The notes beneath the pieces were generated by a model. It made no database searches. It had not been told where the DNA came from and worked only from the letters and a program-made list of their open reading frames with translations. From Reyranella sp. (GTDB taxonomy: Bacteria; Pseudomonadota; Alphaproteobacteria; Reyranellales; Reyranellaceae), in the NCBI GenBank assembly GCA_016780605.1, contig JADHLS010000111.1:1-10406 (forward strand): 10,406 nt of DNA, written 5' to 3'. A program made the translations under genes and the position numbers. Shown piece after piece: positions 1 to 5,479 of the stretch (its first letter is position 1; each line of letters begins with the position of its first letter).

Positions 1-119
1 GCCTGCTGTTGGGGCTCGGCGTTTATACGTGGGTGCGGCTGGTGGCCTGGTTGATGGTCGGTCTGGTGATCTATTTCGCCTACGGTCGCAGCCATTCCCG
101 GTTGCGTCGGGGCAAGTGA
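1..119 (+). CDS. Amino acid permease (APC family), C-terminal fragment
   Basis: The window opens inside this gene; the reading frame starts at base 3 and ends at a TGA at 117-119, giving the last 38 residues. They form a hydrophobic helix followed by a short basic tail: VRLVAWLMVGLVIYFAYG then RSHSRLRRGK. A final helix ending in GLVIYF-YG-xHSxLRRG is typical of the last membrane segment of APC-superfamily permeases of the cationic amino acid transporter type, which import amino acids through the inner membrane. This assignment rests on the terminal segment only; substrate and the remaining helices lie outside the window. The small membrane protein gene at 164 starts 44 bases downstream on the same strand and could be co-transcribed. 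Confidence 0.7.
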   Translation, partial: LLLGLGVYTWVRLVAWLMVGLVIYFAYGRSHSRLRRGK

Positions 120-163
120 AAGGTCACGATTTCGGGCGGATTTCGTGGACAGGAGAGGCGTCC

Positions 164-520
164 ATGCCCGGCAAGTCGATCGTCATGGCCTTCGTCTGGA
201 GCGGCTGGCTGCTCGCCTCCGTCGCCGCCTTCATGATTGTCGCCTATACGAGCTTCTTCGGGGTCGGCGTGATCGGCCTGATGATCTGGTTCGTCTGCAC
301 CCGCGTCGACATGGAGGAAGAAGGCGGCGTCGTGGGCGCGGGCTTCTCGCCGAGCTTGCTGGCAAACCAGCTCAAGGCGCGGTCCGAGATGTCGCGCGAG
401 GAGCGGGCGGCGGCGCGCGGCAAGCAGTCGATCGCGCGGCAATCGACCCGCTTCTTCAAGTATCTCGGCATCGCCCTGACGGTGGCGGGCTTCGGCGGCT
501 TCCTGATGTTCCAGCTCTAG
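164..520 (+). CDS. Small membrane protein of unknown function
   Basis: 118-residue protein of unrecognised family. The frame is open from base 29, but the ATG at 164 is chosen because AGGAG lies at 151-155, eight bases upstream, and the N-terminus then leads straight into a membrane segment. Two closely spaced hydrophobic segments (about residues 8-27 and 30-45) are followed by a charged stretch with an acidic patch (MEEEGG) and an Arg/Glu/Lys-rich part (about 70-95) that is probably cytoplasmic. A third hydrophobic segment (about 99-117) ends the protein. The layout is that of a small integral inner-membrane protein; nothing catalytic is visible. It follows the permease gene by 44 bases and converges on the lysozyme-inhibitor gene, with only 6 bases between the two stop codons. 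Confidence 0.75.
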   Translation: MPGKSIVMAFVWSGWLLASVAAFMIVAYTSFFGVGVIGLMIWFVCTRVDMEEEGGVVGAGFSPSLLANQLKARSEMSREERAAARGKQSIARQSTRFFKYLGIALTVAGFGGFLMFQL

Positions 521-526
521 GCTGGA

Positions 527-883
527 TCACTTCTTTTTGCCGACGCAGTCCTTGTAGGTCACGGTCTGGTTCGGGCCTTCCTCGACGAAGGCCGTGTCGC
601 CTTTGCTCCAGAACACGAAGGTCTCGCCCTGGTTGGCGTAGCGGATGCCCGAGCCCGACAGGGTCTGCGGGAGATCGAGCTTCTTGCCGTCGGCGAGCGT
701 GAGCACGACGCGACCGCCCGGGATCGGCCGGCCGTCAGGCGCCGTGCGTGTCGGCCCGTCGAAGTACGTGGCGCTGAGCGACTTCCCGTCGGCGCAGCCG
801 TAGTCGACGGTGGCAACCGGCGCCTGGGCAACGGCCGCTCCGCTGGTCAGCAACAGGCATGCGGCGCTCAATCGGTAGCTCAT
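527..883 (-). CDS. MliC/PliC-type lysozyme inhibitor, periplasmic
   Basis: 118-residue exported protein. A signal peptide covers residues 1 to about 19-21 (hydrophobic core ACLLLTSGAAV, cleavage probably after AVA or AQA). There is no lipobox cysteine, so the mature protein should be soluble in the periplasm rather than a lipoprotein. The mature part matches the MliC fold signature: a Tyr-Gly-Cys near its start (C30), the motif SGSGIRY at 76-82, FWSKGD at 91-96 with Lys94, and a late cysteine (C113) able to pair with C30. In the MliC/PliC family a serine in the SGxxxRY loop and the lysine of the WxKG loop enter the active-site cleft of C-type lysozyme and block it. The ATG at 883 gives a proper signal peptide, although its ribosome site is weak. 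The start lies 40 bases after the stop of the PepSY-like gene, suggesting co-transcription. Confidence 0.82.
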   Translation of the reverse strand: MSYRLSAACLLLTSGAAVAQAPVATVDYGCADGKSLSATYFDGPTRTAPDGRPIPGGRVVLTLADGKKLDLPQTLSGSGIRYANQGETFVFWSKGDTAFVEEGPNQTVTYKDCVGKKK

Positions 884-923
884 GGCGTCGACGCTGCCCG
901 TGTTGGCCGCGTTTGTCCATCGG

Positions 924-1247
924 TCAGCGTTCGCGGACCTTGCCGGACGCGTCGATGTCGACGTTGACCTCCGCATTGCTTCCCGGCCAGCGGCCCATCG
1001 GGTCGTCGCGAACCGCGCGACCGGAGACGGTCCCGTCGCCGTTGGCGGTGAGGCCGCGCACGTCCTTGTAGCCTTGCTCCTCGAGCTTGCGGCGCGCCGC
1101 GACCTCATCGTTGCCGGCATTGGGCGTCGGCGACGTCGTGGCCGATGACGACGGGTCGGATTGGCCGGGCAATTTCGCTGCCGGACTTTGCGCTTCGGCG
1201 ATCGATGCAACCGCGACAAGCGCGGTGGCGAGAAAGATTGTTCGCAT
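924..1247 (-). CDS. Small secreted PepSY-like protein
   Basis: 107-residue exported protein. The start at 1247 has a GGAGA ribosome site five bases upstream and gives a clear signal peptide (MRTIFLATALVAVASIAEA, cleavage before Gln20). A low-complexity Pro/Ser/Thr linker (about 25-45) leads to a single domain with the pattern A-R-K-L-E-E-Q-G-Y-K-D-V-R-G-L, then NGDGTVSGRAVRD, then VNVDIDASGKV. This resembles one PepSY unit (helix, G-Y-x-x-V, strand, DG, strand, vDxxGkV). PepSY domains are known as inhibitory modules in M4 peptidase propeptides and in other envelope proteins; a role here is inference. The domain resembles that of the protein encoded at 2616-2930. It is probably the first gene of a unit with the lysozyme inhibitor downstream. 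Confidence 0.72.
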   Translation of the reverse strand: MRTIFLATALVAVASIAEAQSPAAKLPGQSDPSSSATTSPTPNAGNDEVAARRKLEEQGYKDVRGLTANGDGTVSGRAVRDDPMGRWPGSNAEVNVDIDASGKVRER

Positions 1248-1275
1248 GGTTTCTCCAACGATGCTGCAATCGTCA

Positions 1276-1306
1276 TTGAACGTGCGATTCGCACGAAGCG
1301 TTGCTA
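1276..1306 (+). promoter_or_regulatory. Candidate promoter for the YbaK-family gene
   Basis: TTGAAC at 1276-1281 resembles a -35 box, and TTGCTA at 1301-1306 (or TGCTAT one base later) could serve as a -10 box. The spacer of 19-20 bases is longer than the usual 17. Transcription would begin close to the ATG at 1317, giving a very short or absent leader. That agrees with the lack of a convincing ribosome site there. This is a reading by eye, not a scored prediction. Confidence 0.25.
1281..1295. promoter_or_regulatory. 15-bp palindrome, candidate operator
   Basis: CGTGCGATTCGCACG is a perfect inverted repeat with 7-bp arms around a single central T. It sits near the middle of the 69-base region between the divergent PepSY-like (-) and YbaK-family (+) genes, and between the candidate -35 and -10 boxes of the latter. 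Position and symmetry suit a dimeric regulator binding site. No regulator gene is next to it, so which protein binds, if any, is unknown. Confidence 0.35.
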
Positions 1307-1316
1307 TCAAACAGGC

Positions 1317-1784
1317 ATGAGTATCGAATCGGTCCGCGCCTTCCTCGCAGCCCACGCTCCCGACATCACCATCGTCGAACTCGACGGCAGCACCGCCACC
1401 GTGGCGCAGGCGGCCGCCGGTCACGGCGTGCTGCCGGCACAGATCGCCAAGACGCTGTCGCTGCGCGTACGCGACCGCAACCTGCTGGTCGTGACCAGCG
1501 GCGAGGCGCGGCTGGACAACAAGAAGGTCAAGGCCGTGCTCGGCGGCAAGCCGCGCATGCTGAGCGCGGAGGAGGTGGTGTCGATCACGGGTCATCCGGT
1601 GGGCGGCGTCTGCCCGTTCGGACTGGCGACACCGCTGCAGGTCTATTGCGACATCTCACTGAAAGCCTTCGACGAAGTCGTGCCTGCCGCGGGCTCGACG
1701 CACAGCGCGCTGCGCATCAACCCGCTGCGCATGGCCGAGCTGGTCGCGGCGGAGTGGGTCGATGTCTGCGGCAACGGGGGCTAG
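1317..1784 (+). CDS. YbaK/EbsC-family protein, putative aminoacyl-tRNA deacylase
   Basis: 155-residue cytoplasmic protein, the usual length for a free-standing YbaK/EbsC domain. Members hydrolyse mischarged tRNAs, for example Cys-tRNA(Pro) for YbaK or Ala-tRNA(Pro) for ProX-type proteins; the exact substrate cannot be read here. Visible family marks are AQAAAGHGV (31-38), IAKTLSLR (43-50) with Lys45 in the place of the conserved lysine, DNKKVKAVLG (67-76), and the substrate-pocket loop GHPVGGVCPFG (92-102). A late SGG-like turn is represented by AAGSTHSALRI. The ATG at 1317 is the first that gives the standard N-terminus. Its ribosome site is poor (only AGG two bases away), which may mean a leaderless transcript. 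The gene ends 42 bases before a perfect hairpin. Confidence 0.85.
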   Translation: MSIESVRAFLAAHAPDITIVELDGSTATVAQAAAGHGVLPAQIAKTLSLRVRDRNLLVVTSGEARLDNKKVKAVLGGKPRMLSAEEVVSITGHPVGGVCPFGLATPLQVYCDISLKAFDEVVPAAGSTHSALRINPLRMAELVAAEWVDVCGNGG

Positions 1785-1826
1785 ATCGGAGTCGCGCGCA
1801 CCGGTGATGCTTGTTGCGAGAGGCAC

Positions 1827-1858
1827 AATCCGCCCAGCTGATTCCAGCTGGGCGGATT
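1827..1858. terminator. Hairpin between convergent genes, likely bidirectional terminator
   Basis: AATCCGCCCAGCTG (1827-1840) and CAGCTGGGCGGATT (1845-1858) are exact reverse complements, giving a 14-bp stem with a four-base loop (ATTC). It lies between the stop of the YbaK-family gene (1784, +) and the stop of the isochorismatase-family gene (1864, -), where a shared terminator is expected. Neither strand carries a long U-run after the stem; the + strand has only a short TTT at 1863-1865. Termination may therefore be partial, or the stem may mainly protect 3' ends. Confidence 0.65.
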
Positions 1859-1863
1859 ATGCT

Positions 1864-2499
1864 TTAGGCGCTGTTACGCTTGCCCCAGCGCTCCAGGTAC
1901 TCGACGCAGAAGGCGAGGTCGGTGACGTCGACATAGCGTCGGCCAATGTCGCGCAGGTTGTCGCGGTGCGGGCCTTCCTCGATGTCGCCGACGCAGTCCT
2001 CGGGCACCAGGGTGCGGAAGCGGTGGCTGAAGCTGTCGAGGGCGCTGCCGCGGATGCAGCCGGAGGTGTTGCAGCCGGTCACGATCATAGTGTCGACCCG
2101 CTCCTTCATGAAGTAGTTGGCGACGCCGGTCTCGAAGAAGATCGACGGGCCCTTCTTGGTGACCTTGAGATCGTACGAGGGCTCGTAGATGCGCGGATCG
2201 AGCGCCGTGCTGGGATGGTCGTGCAGGAAGGTCTGCTTCACTGCCGTGATCTTCCAGTAGGGCATCTCTCGCTCGTTCATGTAGGCGGTGTTGCAGACCG
2301 CCACCGGCACGCCGACGCGGCGCGCGACCTTGAGCAGCCTGGCGGTGTTCTCGACCGCGCGCATCACCAGCGGCGCGCCGCCCAGCGGGTACTGCGGATC
2401 GGTGAAGCCCAGCTGGAAATCGACCACGACGATGCCGGGCTTCTCGCCGGTGCCCACGGAGATTTCGCCATAGCTGCGGCGCTGGTAGTCATCGGTCAT
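1864..2499 (-). CDS. Isochorismatase-family amidohydrolase (N-carbamoylsarcosine amidase-like)
   Basis: 211-residue soluble cysteine hydrolase. The start at 2499 has AGGAG five bases upstream; the frame extends further but without a better start. The family triad is visible: Asp27 in GIVVVDFQLGF, a lysine at 115 or 116 in KVTKKGPSIF, and the nucleophile Cys148 in TGCNTSGCIRGSALDS, which follows the non-prolyl cis-peptide turn typical of the fold. The TSGCxRxSAxD version of this motif is closer to the N-carbamoylsarcosine amidase/maleamate amidohydrolase branch than to isochorismatase itself. The likely reaction is hydrolysis of an amide or carbamoyl C-N bond of a small molecule. No pathway partner is adjacent, so the substrate is open. 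It appears to be transcribed alone, with hairpins on both sides. Confidence 0.88.
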   Translation of the reverse strand: MTDDYQRRSYGEISVGTGEKPGIVVVDFQLGFTDPQYPLGGAPLVMRAVENTARLLKVARRVGVPVAVCNTAYMNEREMPYWKITAVKQTFLHDHPSTALDPRIYEPSYDLKVTKKGPSIFFETGVANYFMKERVDTMIVTGCNTSGCIRGSALDSFSHRFRTLVPEDCVGDIEEGPHRDNLRDIGRRYVDVTDLAFCVEYLERWGKRNSA

Positions 2500-2554
2500 G
2501 CGGTACTCCTGTCCGTCAACGTCGCGACACCATAGCATTTGCCCACGCAGGCAA

Positions 2555-2587
2555 GAAAAAGCCCACCCCGTGGAGACGGGGTGGGCT
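2555..2587 (-). terminator. Intrinsic terminator of the second PepSY-like gene
   Basis: The arms AGCCCACCCCGT (2560-2571) and ACGGGGTGGGCT (2576-2587) are perfect reverse complements: a 12-bp GC-rich stem with a four-base loop. Read on the minus strand, the stem is followed immediately by TTTTTCTT (complement of the A-run at 2555-2560), the classical rho-independent layout. It lies 28 bases beyond the stop of the PepSY-like gene at 2616. It insulates the isochorismatase-family gene, which starts 56 bases further on. Confidence 0.9.
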
Positions 2588-2615
2588 CTGGTCTTTAGCC
2601 AGCTGGCGAAACAGC

Positions 2616-2930
2616 CTAGCGGGTCTGGGTGACCTTGCCGTCGTTGTCGAGGGCAACCGCGACCGGCGCATTGCGGCTGTCGCGGGCCATCGCACGCCAG
2701 GTGCCGTCGGAGACGCGCTGCAGGCCGCGCACGCTGGTGTAGCCGCTCTTCTCGATCTGGGTACGCGCCACGGCCTCGGCGACCGTCGGCGTCGGATCGC
2801 TGCGGGGGCCGAGAGCGTCGCTCTGGACCACATCACGCGGAGTGGTGGCGCCGCCGATGGGCGAGCGCGCCTCGGCCTGCGTGACAGCGGCGCCGAGAAC
2901 GAGGACGAAAGCGATGAGGGGAAGTTTCAT
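2616..2930 (-). CDS. Small secreted PepSY-like protein (second copy)
   Basis: 104-residue exported protein. The ATG at 2930 has AAGGAG nine bases upstream and gives a signal peptide (KLPLIAFVLVLGAAVTQAEA, cleavage near residue 20-21). After a spacer of about 35 residues comes one small domain: VARTQIEKSGYTSVRGL, then SDGTWRAMARD, then VAVALDNDGKV. The order helix, GYxxVRGL, DGT, ARD, V-V-D-x-x-GKV is the same as in the protein at 924-1247, so the two are probably paralogues or at least share the domain. The PepSY assignment rests on this pattern and is not certain. It has its own strong terminator and 95 bases upstream of the start, so it is probably a single-gene unit. Function unknown; a periplasmic binding or inhibitory role is inference. 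Confidence 0.72.
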   Translation of the reverse strand: MKLPLIAFVLVLGAAVTQAEARSPIGGATTPRDVVQSDALGPRSDPTPTVAEAVARTQIEKSGYTSVRGLQRVSDGTWRAMARDSRNAPVAVALDNDGKVTQTR

Positions 2931-3025
2931 TTTACGCGTACTCCTTATTTGAGCTGAGGAGCGCGCAATACTGGCCATGATTGCGGCGACTTCGTGATGC
3001 AAACCCGCATCGACCGTGCGAGGCC

Positions 3026-3598
3026 TCACACCGCGGCGACGCCGATCAACGATTCGTGCAGCCAAATGATGGCGAGGTACGCGATCGTGCCAATTACGAC
3101 GACAATCATGTCGTTGCGGCCGAACGACGCCACGACGGGTGCACCGGGATCGTCACGCCGCTTCACAGAAATGCGATCGTAGACCGCCCAAGCCAGCAGG
3201 CTGCCGAACAGCAGCAGCGAGCCGAGGTCGCCGTTCACCAGCAGGTGCGACAGCGCCCAGGCCTTGACCGCGACCAGCATGGGATGGCGCAGGATCGATT
3301 TGATGCGGCTCGGCGGAGCGTAGGTCGCCGTCAACGCCACCAGGGCGAACCACAACAGGACGAGCGCGATGGGATGGAAGATCGAGAAGGGCGGATTCCA
3401 CACCTGGATGTAGCCGGCACTGCGGTAGCGGCTGAAGCCCCACACGATCAGCGCCAGACCCACGGCGGCGACCAGGGAATACAATCCCTTGTAAGGGCCT
3501 TCGCCGATTCGCCCAATCAATGCGGCGCGCGGCGCACGCAATGTGGTGAAGACGTGAATGCCGAGAAACAGCACCAAGCCGAGGATCAAGACGCTCAT
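3026..3598 (-). CDS. NnrU-family integral membrane protein
   Basis: 190-residue inner-membrane protein with about five or six hydrophobic segments (near 1-17, 38-55, 74-92, 105-121, 126-140 and 163-185). Family marks are the first-helix histidine (LFLGIHVF, His15), the basic turn RHPML (104-108) and HLLVNGD (118-124), which together characterise NnrU. NnrU was named for a gene in a denitrification cluster, and the family is related to plant 15-cis-zeta-carotene isomerase (Z-ISO), a haem-dependent enzyme. Histidines such as His15, His105 and His118 are therefore plausible haem ligands, but this is inference. No denitrification or carotenoid genes are nearby, so the name should not be taken as a function. 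GAGG lies three bases before the ATG. Confidence 0.85.
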   Translation of the reverse strand: MSVLILGLVLFLGIHVFTTLRAPRAALIGRIGEGPYKGLYSLVAAVGLALIVWGFSRYRSAGYIQVWNPPFSIFHPIALVLLWFALVALTATYAPPSRIKSILRHPMLVAVKAWALSHLLVNGDLGSLLLFGSLLAWAVYDRISVKRRDDPGAPVVASFGRNDMIVVVIGTIAYLAIIWLHESLIGVAAV

Positions 3599-3760
3599 AC
3601 CTCAGGGTAGCACGGCTGCACCTGTGGACGATTGGGGATGCCCCGCCAATGCCCCTATTGGGACGTGGCGCGGGCGCGATTTGGGCGTGTGATTGTGGCA
3701 ACCACCACGTTGGCGGCCGCGTTTCCCTGGTACGACCGGAGGTGGGGTTGGGGGACTGTT
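3599..3760. other. Divergent intergenic region, no gene seen
   Basis: 162 bases between the NnrU-family (-) and MORN-repeat (+) genes. It must hold promoters for both. Short repeats of ATTGGG and CCAAT are present around 3631-3662 and could form small hairpins, but I find no convincing -35/-10 pair or strong symmetric operator. The reading frame of the + gene is open back through this region, but without a fitting start. Confidence 0.5.
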
Positions 3761-4318
3761 ATGCGACTCATCCGTCTCGTTTTCGCTCTGGTCCTGTTGG
3801 CCGGTCCGGCCTGCGCGCAACAGCTGGCGCTGACGCCGGCCAAGCCCGATTGCCCGCCCGGCGAGCCTGATTCCCTGCAGATCAGCTGGACCAAGCCTTG
3901 CGATAGCGGCGAGTGGCTGCTCGACACCCAAACCGGCTGTCGCATGTGGGATTGGCATCCCGAGCCGGAGGATCAGGTCGTCTGGAAGGGATCCTGCCGC
4001 GCCGGCCAGGCGGACGGCCAGGGTCAGGCGCAGTGGTTCGAGCACGGCCATCCCATCGACCGCTTCGTCGGCACCTACCGCAACGGCAAGCGCGAGGGCG
4101 CGGGCGAGTATCGCTGGAACGACACGGTGAGCTTCAGCGGCACCTACGCCAACGACGTTCCGAATGGCTCCGGGACGGTGCGCATCGGTGATGTGGTGTT
4201 GACCGGTGAATGGGCCAACGGCTGTCTCAGCCAAGCCGGCAAGACCGTCGCCATCGGCGTTCCGCGCACATCGTGCGCCGCGGCGACCCAGCCGAAGCCG
4301 AAGACGGCGGACCGGTAG
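3761..4318 (+). CDS. Exported MORN-repeat protein
   Basis: 185-residue protein. The open frame reaches back to 3632, but the ATG at 3761 is chosen because it opens a textbook signal peptide (MRLIRLVFALVLLAGPACA, cleavage before Gln20-Gln21) with a G-rich ribosome site at 3750-3755. The mature protein contains about three MORN-like units between residues 75 and 150: GSCRAGQADGQGQAQW, GTYRNGKREGAGEYRW and GTYANDVPNGSGTVRI. MORN repeats are short beta-hairpins that usually mediate protein or membrane contact. Six cysteines are spread through the mature chain, consistent with disulfide bonding in the periplasm. No enzymatic motif is seen. The C-terminal tail is Lys/Pro-rich. It converges on the chromate-transporter pair, with 9 bases between stop codons. 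Confidence 0.8.
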   Translation: MRLIRLVFALVLLAGPACAQQLALTPAKPDCPPGEPDSLQISWTKPCDSGEWLLDTQTGCRMWDWHPEPEDQVVWKGSCRAGQADGQGQAQWFEHGHPIDRFVGTYRNGKREGAGEYRWNDTVSFSGTYANDVPNGSGTVRIGDVVLTGEWANGCLSQAGKTVAIGVPRTSCAAATQPKPKTADR

Positions 4319-4327
4319 CAGCGTCTT

Positions 4328-4852
4328 CTACAGGTAGTGCGCCACCAGCCCGATCACCCCAGAGGCCACAATTGGATAGGCGGGGTTGATCTTGGTCTTC
4401 CACAGCAGCAGGAACACCACGATCGCCAGCGCCGCGTAGAGCACGGTGGTGAGGGCGCCGCGGCCCATGATGATGGCGCCGGCCAGCACCAGGCCAACCG
4501 AGACCGAGCCCAGGCCCGCCTGGATGGCAGGGCGCCAGCGCCAGGTCGCGAGATGCGTCCAGACGCGGCCGATCACGAAAGTGAGGATGCCGGTCGGCAG
4601 GAAGAACGCGATCAGGGCAACCAACGCACCGGGGATGCCGGCGACGACGGCTCCGATCGAGGCCACCATCATCATGTTGGGCCCCGGCGCAAGCTGCCCC
4701 AGGCTGTAGAAGTGCAGCATCTCCGGGAAAGTCACCCAATGATAGGTGTCGACCGTCAGGGTCTTGAGCTCGGGGAACGCCGCCATGCCGCCGCCGACCG
4801 TCAGCAGCGACAGATAGGCAAAAACCCCCGCGATGTCGCCGAGCTGCTTCAT
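4328..4852 (-). CDS. Chromate transporter-type protein, second half of a CHR pair
   Basis: 174-residue membrane protein made of a single CHR domain. Visible marks are the opening helix with TVGGGMAAFPEL (18-29), LGQLAPGPNMMMV (51-63) with the family APGPN turn, GALVALIAFFLPT, and then about four further hydrophobic segments. Full-length ChrA carries two CHR domains in one chain. Here, as in the short-chain CHR pairs of some bacteria, each half is a separate protein and the two presumably assemble in opposite orientation. The ATG overlaps the stop of the first-half gene as ATGA (4849-4852), so translation is probably coupled. Substrate may be chromate, sulfate or another anion; sequence alone does not say. 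Length is typical of short-chain CHR proteins. Confidence 0.88.
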   Translation of the reverse strand: MKQLGDIAGVFAYLSLLTVGGGMAAFPELKTLTVDTYHWVTFPEMLHFYSLGQLAPGPNMMMVASIGAVVAGIPGALVALIAFFLPTGILTFVIGRVWTHLATWRWRPAIQAGLGSVSVGLVLAGAIIMGRGALTTVLYAALAIVVFLLLWKTKINPAYPIVASGVIGLVAHYL

Positions 4853-5469
4853 TCGTGGTGCCTTTCACCGATCTGTGGCTTGTCCGTTGTCGGATGGTAG
4901 ACCTTGCCCTCGCGCGGGCGATGCCACCAGATCGCGATGATGCCGGCCACGATCAGGGCGTAGGGCACGCTGACGTGAAAGCCCGCCACGGCCGCGGCCG
5001 TCGCCAGCACGAAGACATAGTCGGCGATGGTCTTCAGCACGCGCGAGCCCAGCTGCACCATGACCACCACGATCAAGCCGACGGCGCCGGCGGCGATACC
5101 ATGCAGGAAGGCCTTGGAGGCCGGGGAATCGCCGCCGACGCCGTAGGCGAAGGCGGCGGCCGTCATCAGAGTGGCGCCCGGCAGGCACATGCCGAGCGTC
5201 GCCAGCAGCGCGCCCCAGCCGCCGCGCAGCCGGTCGCCCACCAGGATCGACATGTTGGTGGCGTTGAGGCCGGGCAGGGTCTGGCTGATCGACAGCAGCT
5301 CGACGAAAGTGACGTCGTCCAGCCAGCGGTTGCGGGTCACCAGCCCGGTGCGCAGGTAGCCCACCACGCCGCCGCCCAGGCTGGTGGCGCCCATCACCAG
5401 GAATACCCAGAAGATCCGGCGGAGCGACGGCCGCGGCTCGCCCTCCCATGTCCTTTCGTCGTCGCTCAT
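4849..5469 (-). CDS. Chromate transporter-type protein, first half of a CHR pair
   Basis: 206-residue single CHR-domain membrane protein. An acidic, charged N-terminal stretch (MSDDERTWEGEPRP) precedes the first helix, which carries GATSLGGGVVGYLR (27-40). Next come NRWLDDVTFVELLSISQTLPG and the turn LPGLNATN, where the commoner family sequence is PGP, then GDRLRGGWGALLATLGMCLPG. Four or five more hydrophobic segments follow, and the tail is charged (HRPREGK through GERHHE). It pairs with the overlapping downstream gene to make a heteromeric transporter (inference from the pairing). The gene starts 10 bases after the stop of the 316-residue protein, so the three are very likely one transcript. 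The ribosome site is weak, which suggests translation coupled to the upstream gene. Confidence 0.87.
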   Translation of the reverse strand: MSDDERTWEGEPRPSLRRIFWVFLVMGATSLGGGVVGYLRTGLVTRNRWLDDVTFVELLSISQTLPGLNATNMSILVGDRLRGGWGALLATLGMCLPGATLMTAAAFAYGVGGDSPASKAFLHGIAAGAVGLIVVVMVQLGSRVLKTIADYVFVLATAAAVAGFHVSVPYALIVAGIIAIWWHRPREGKVYHPTTDKPQIGERHHE

Positions 5470-5479
5470 TCGTGCGTGC

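Noticed and set aside
884..1294. N-terminal extension of the lysozyme-inhibitor frame
   Set aside because: It overlaps the PepSY-like gene in another frame and is an Arg-rich shadow; the signal peptide starts at 883.
1762..2535. 257-codon open frame on the + strand
   Set aside because: Antisense to the isochorismatase-family gene, whose catalytic triad is intact; the frame also crosses the hairpin at 1827-1858.
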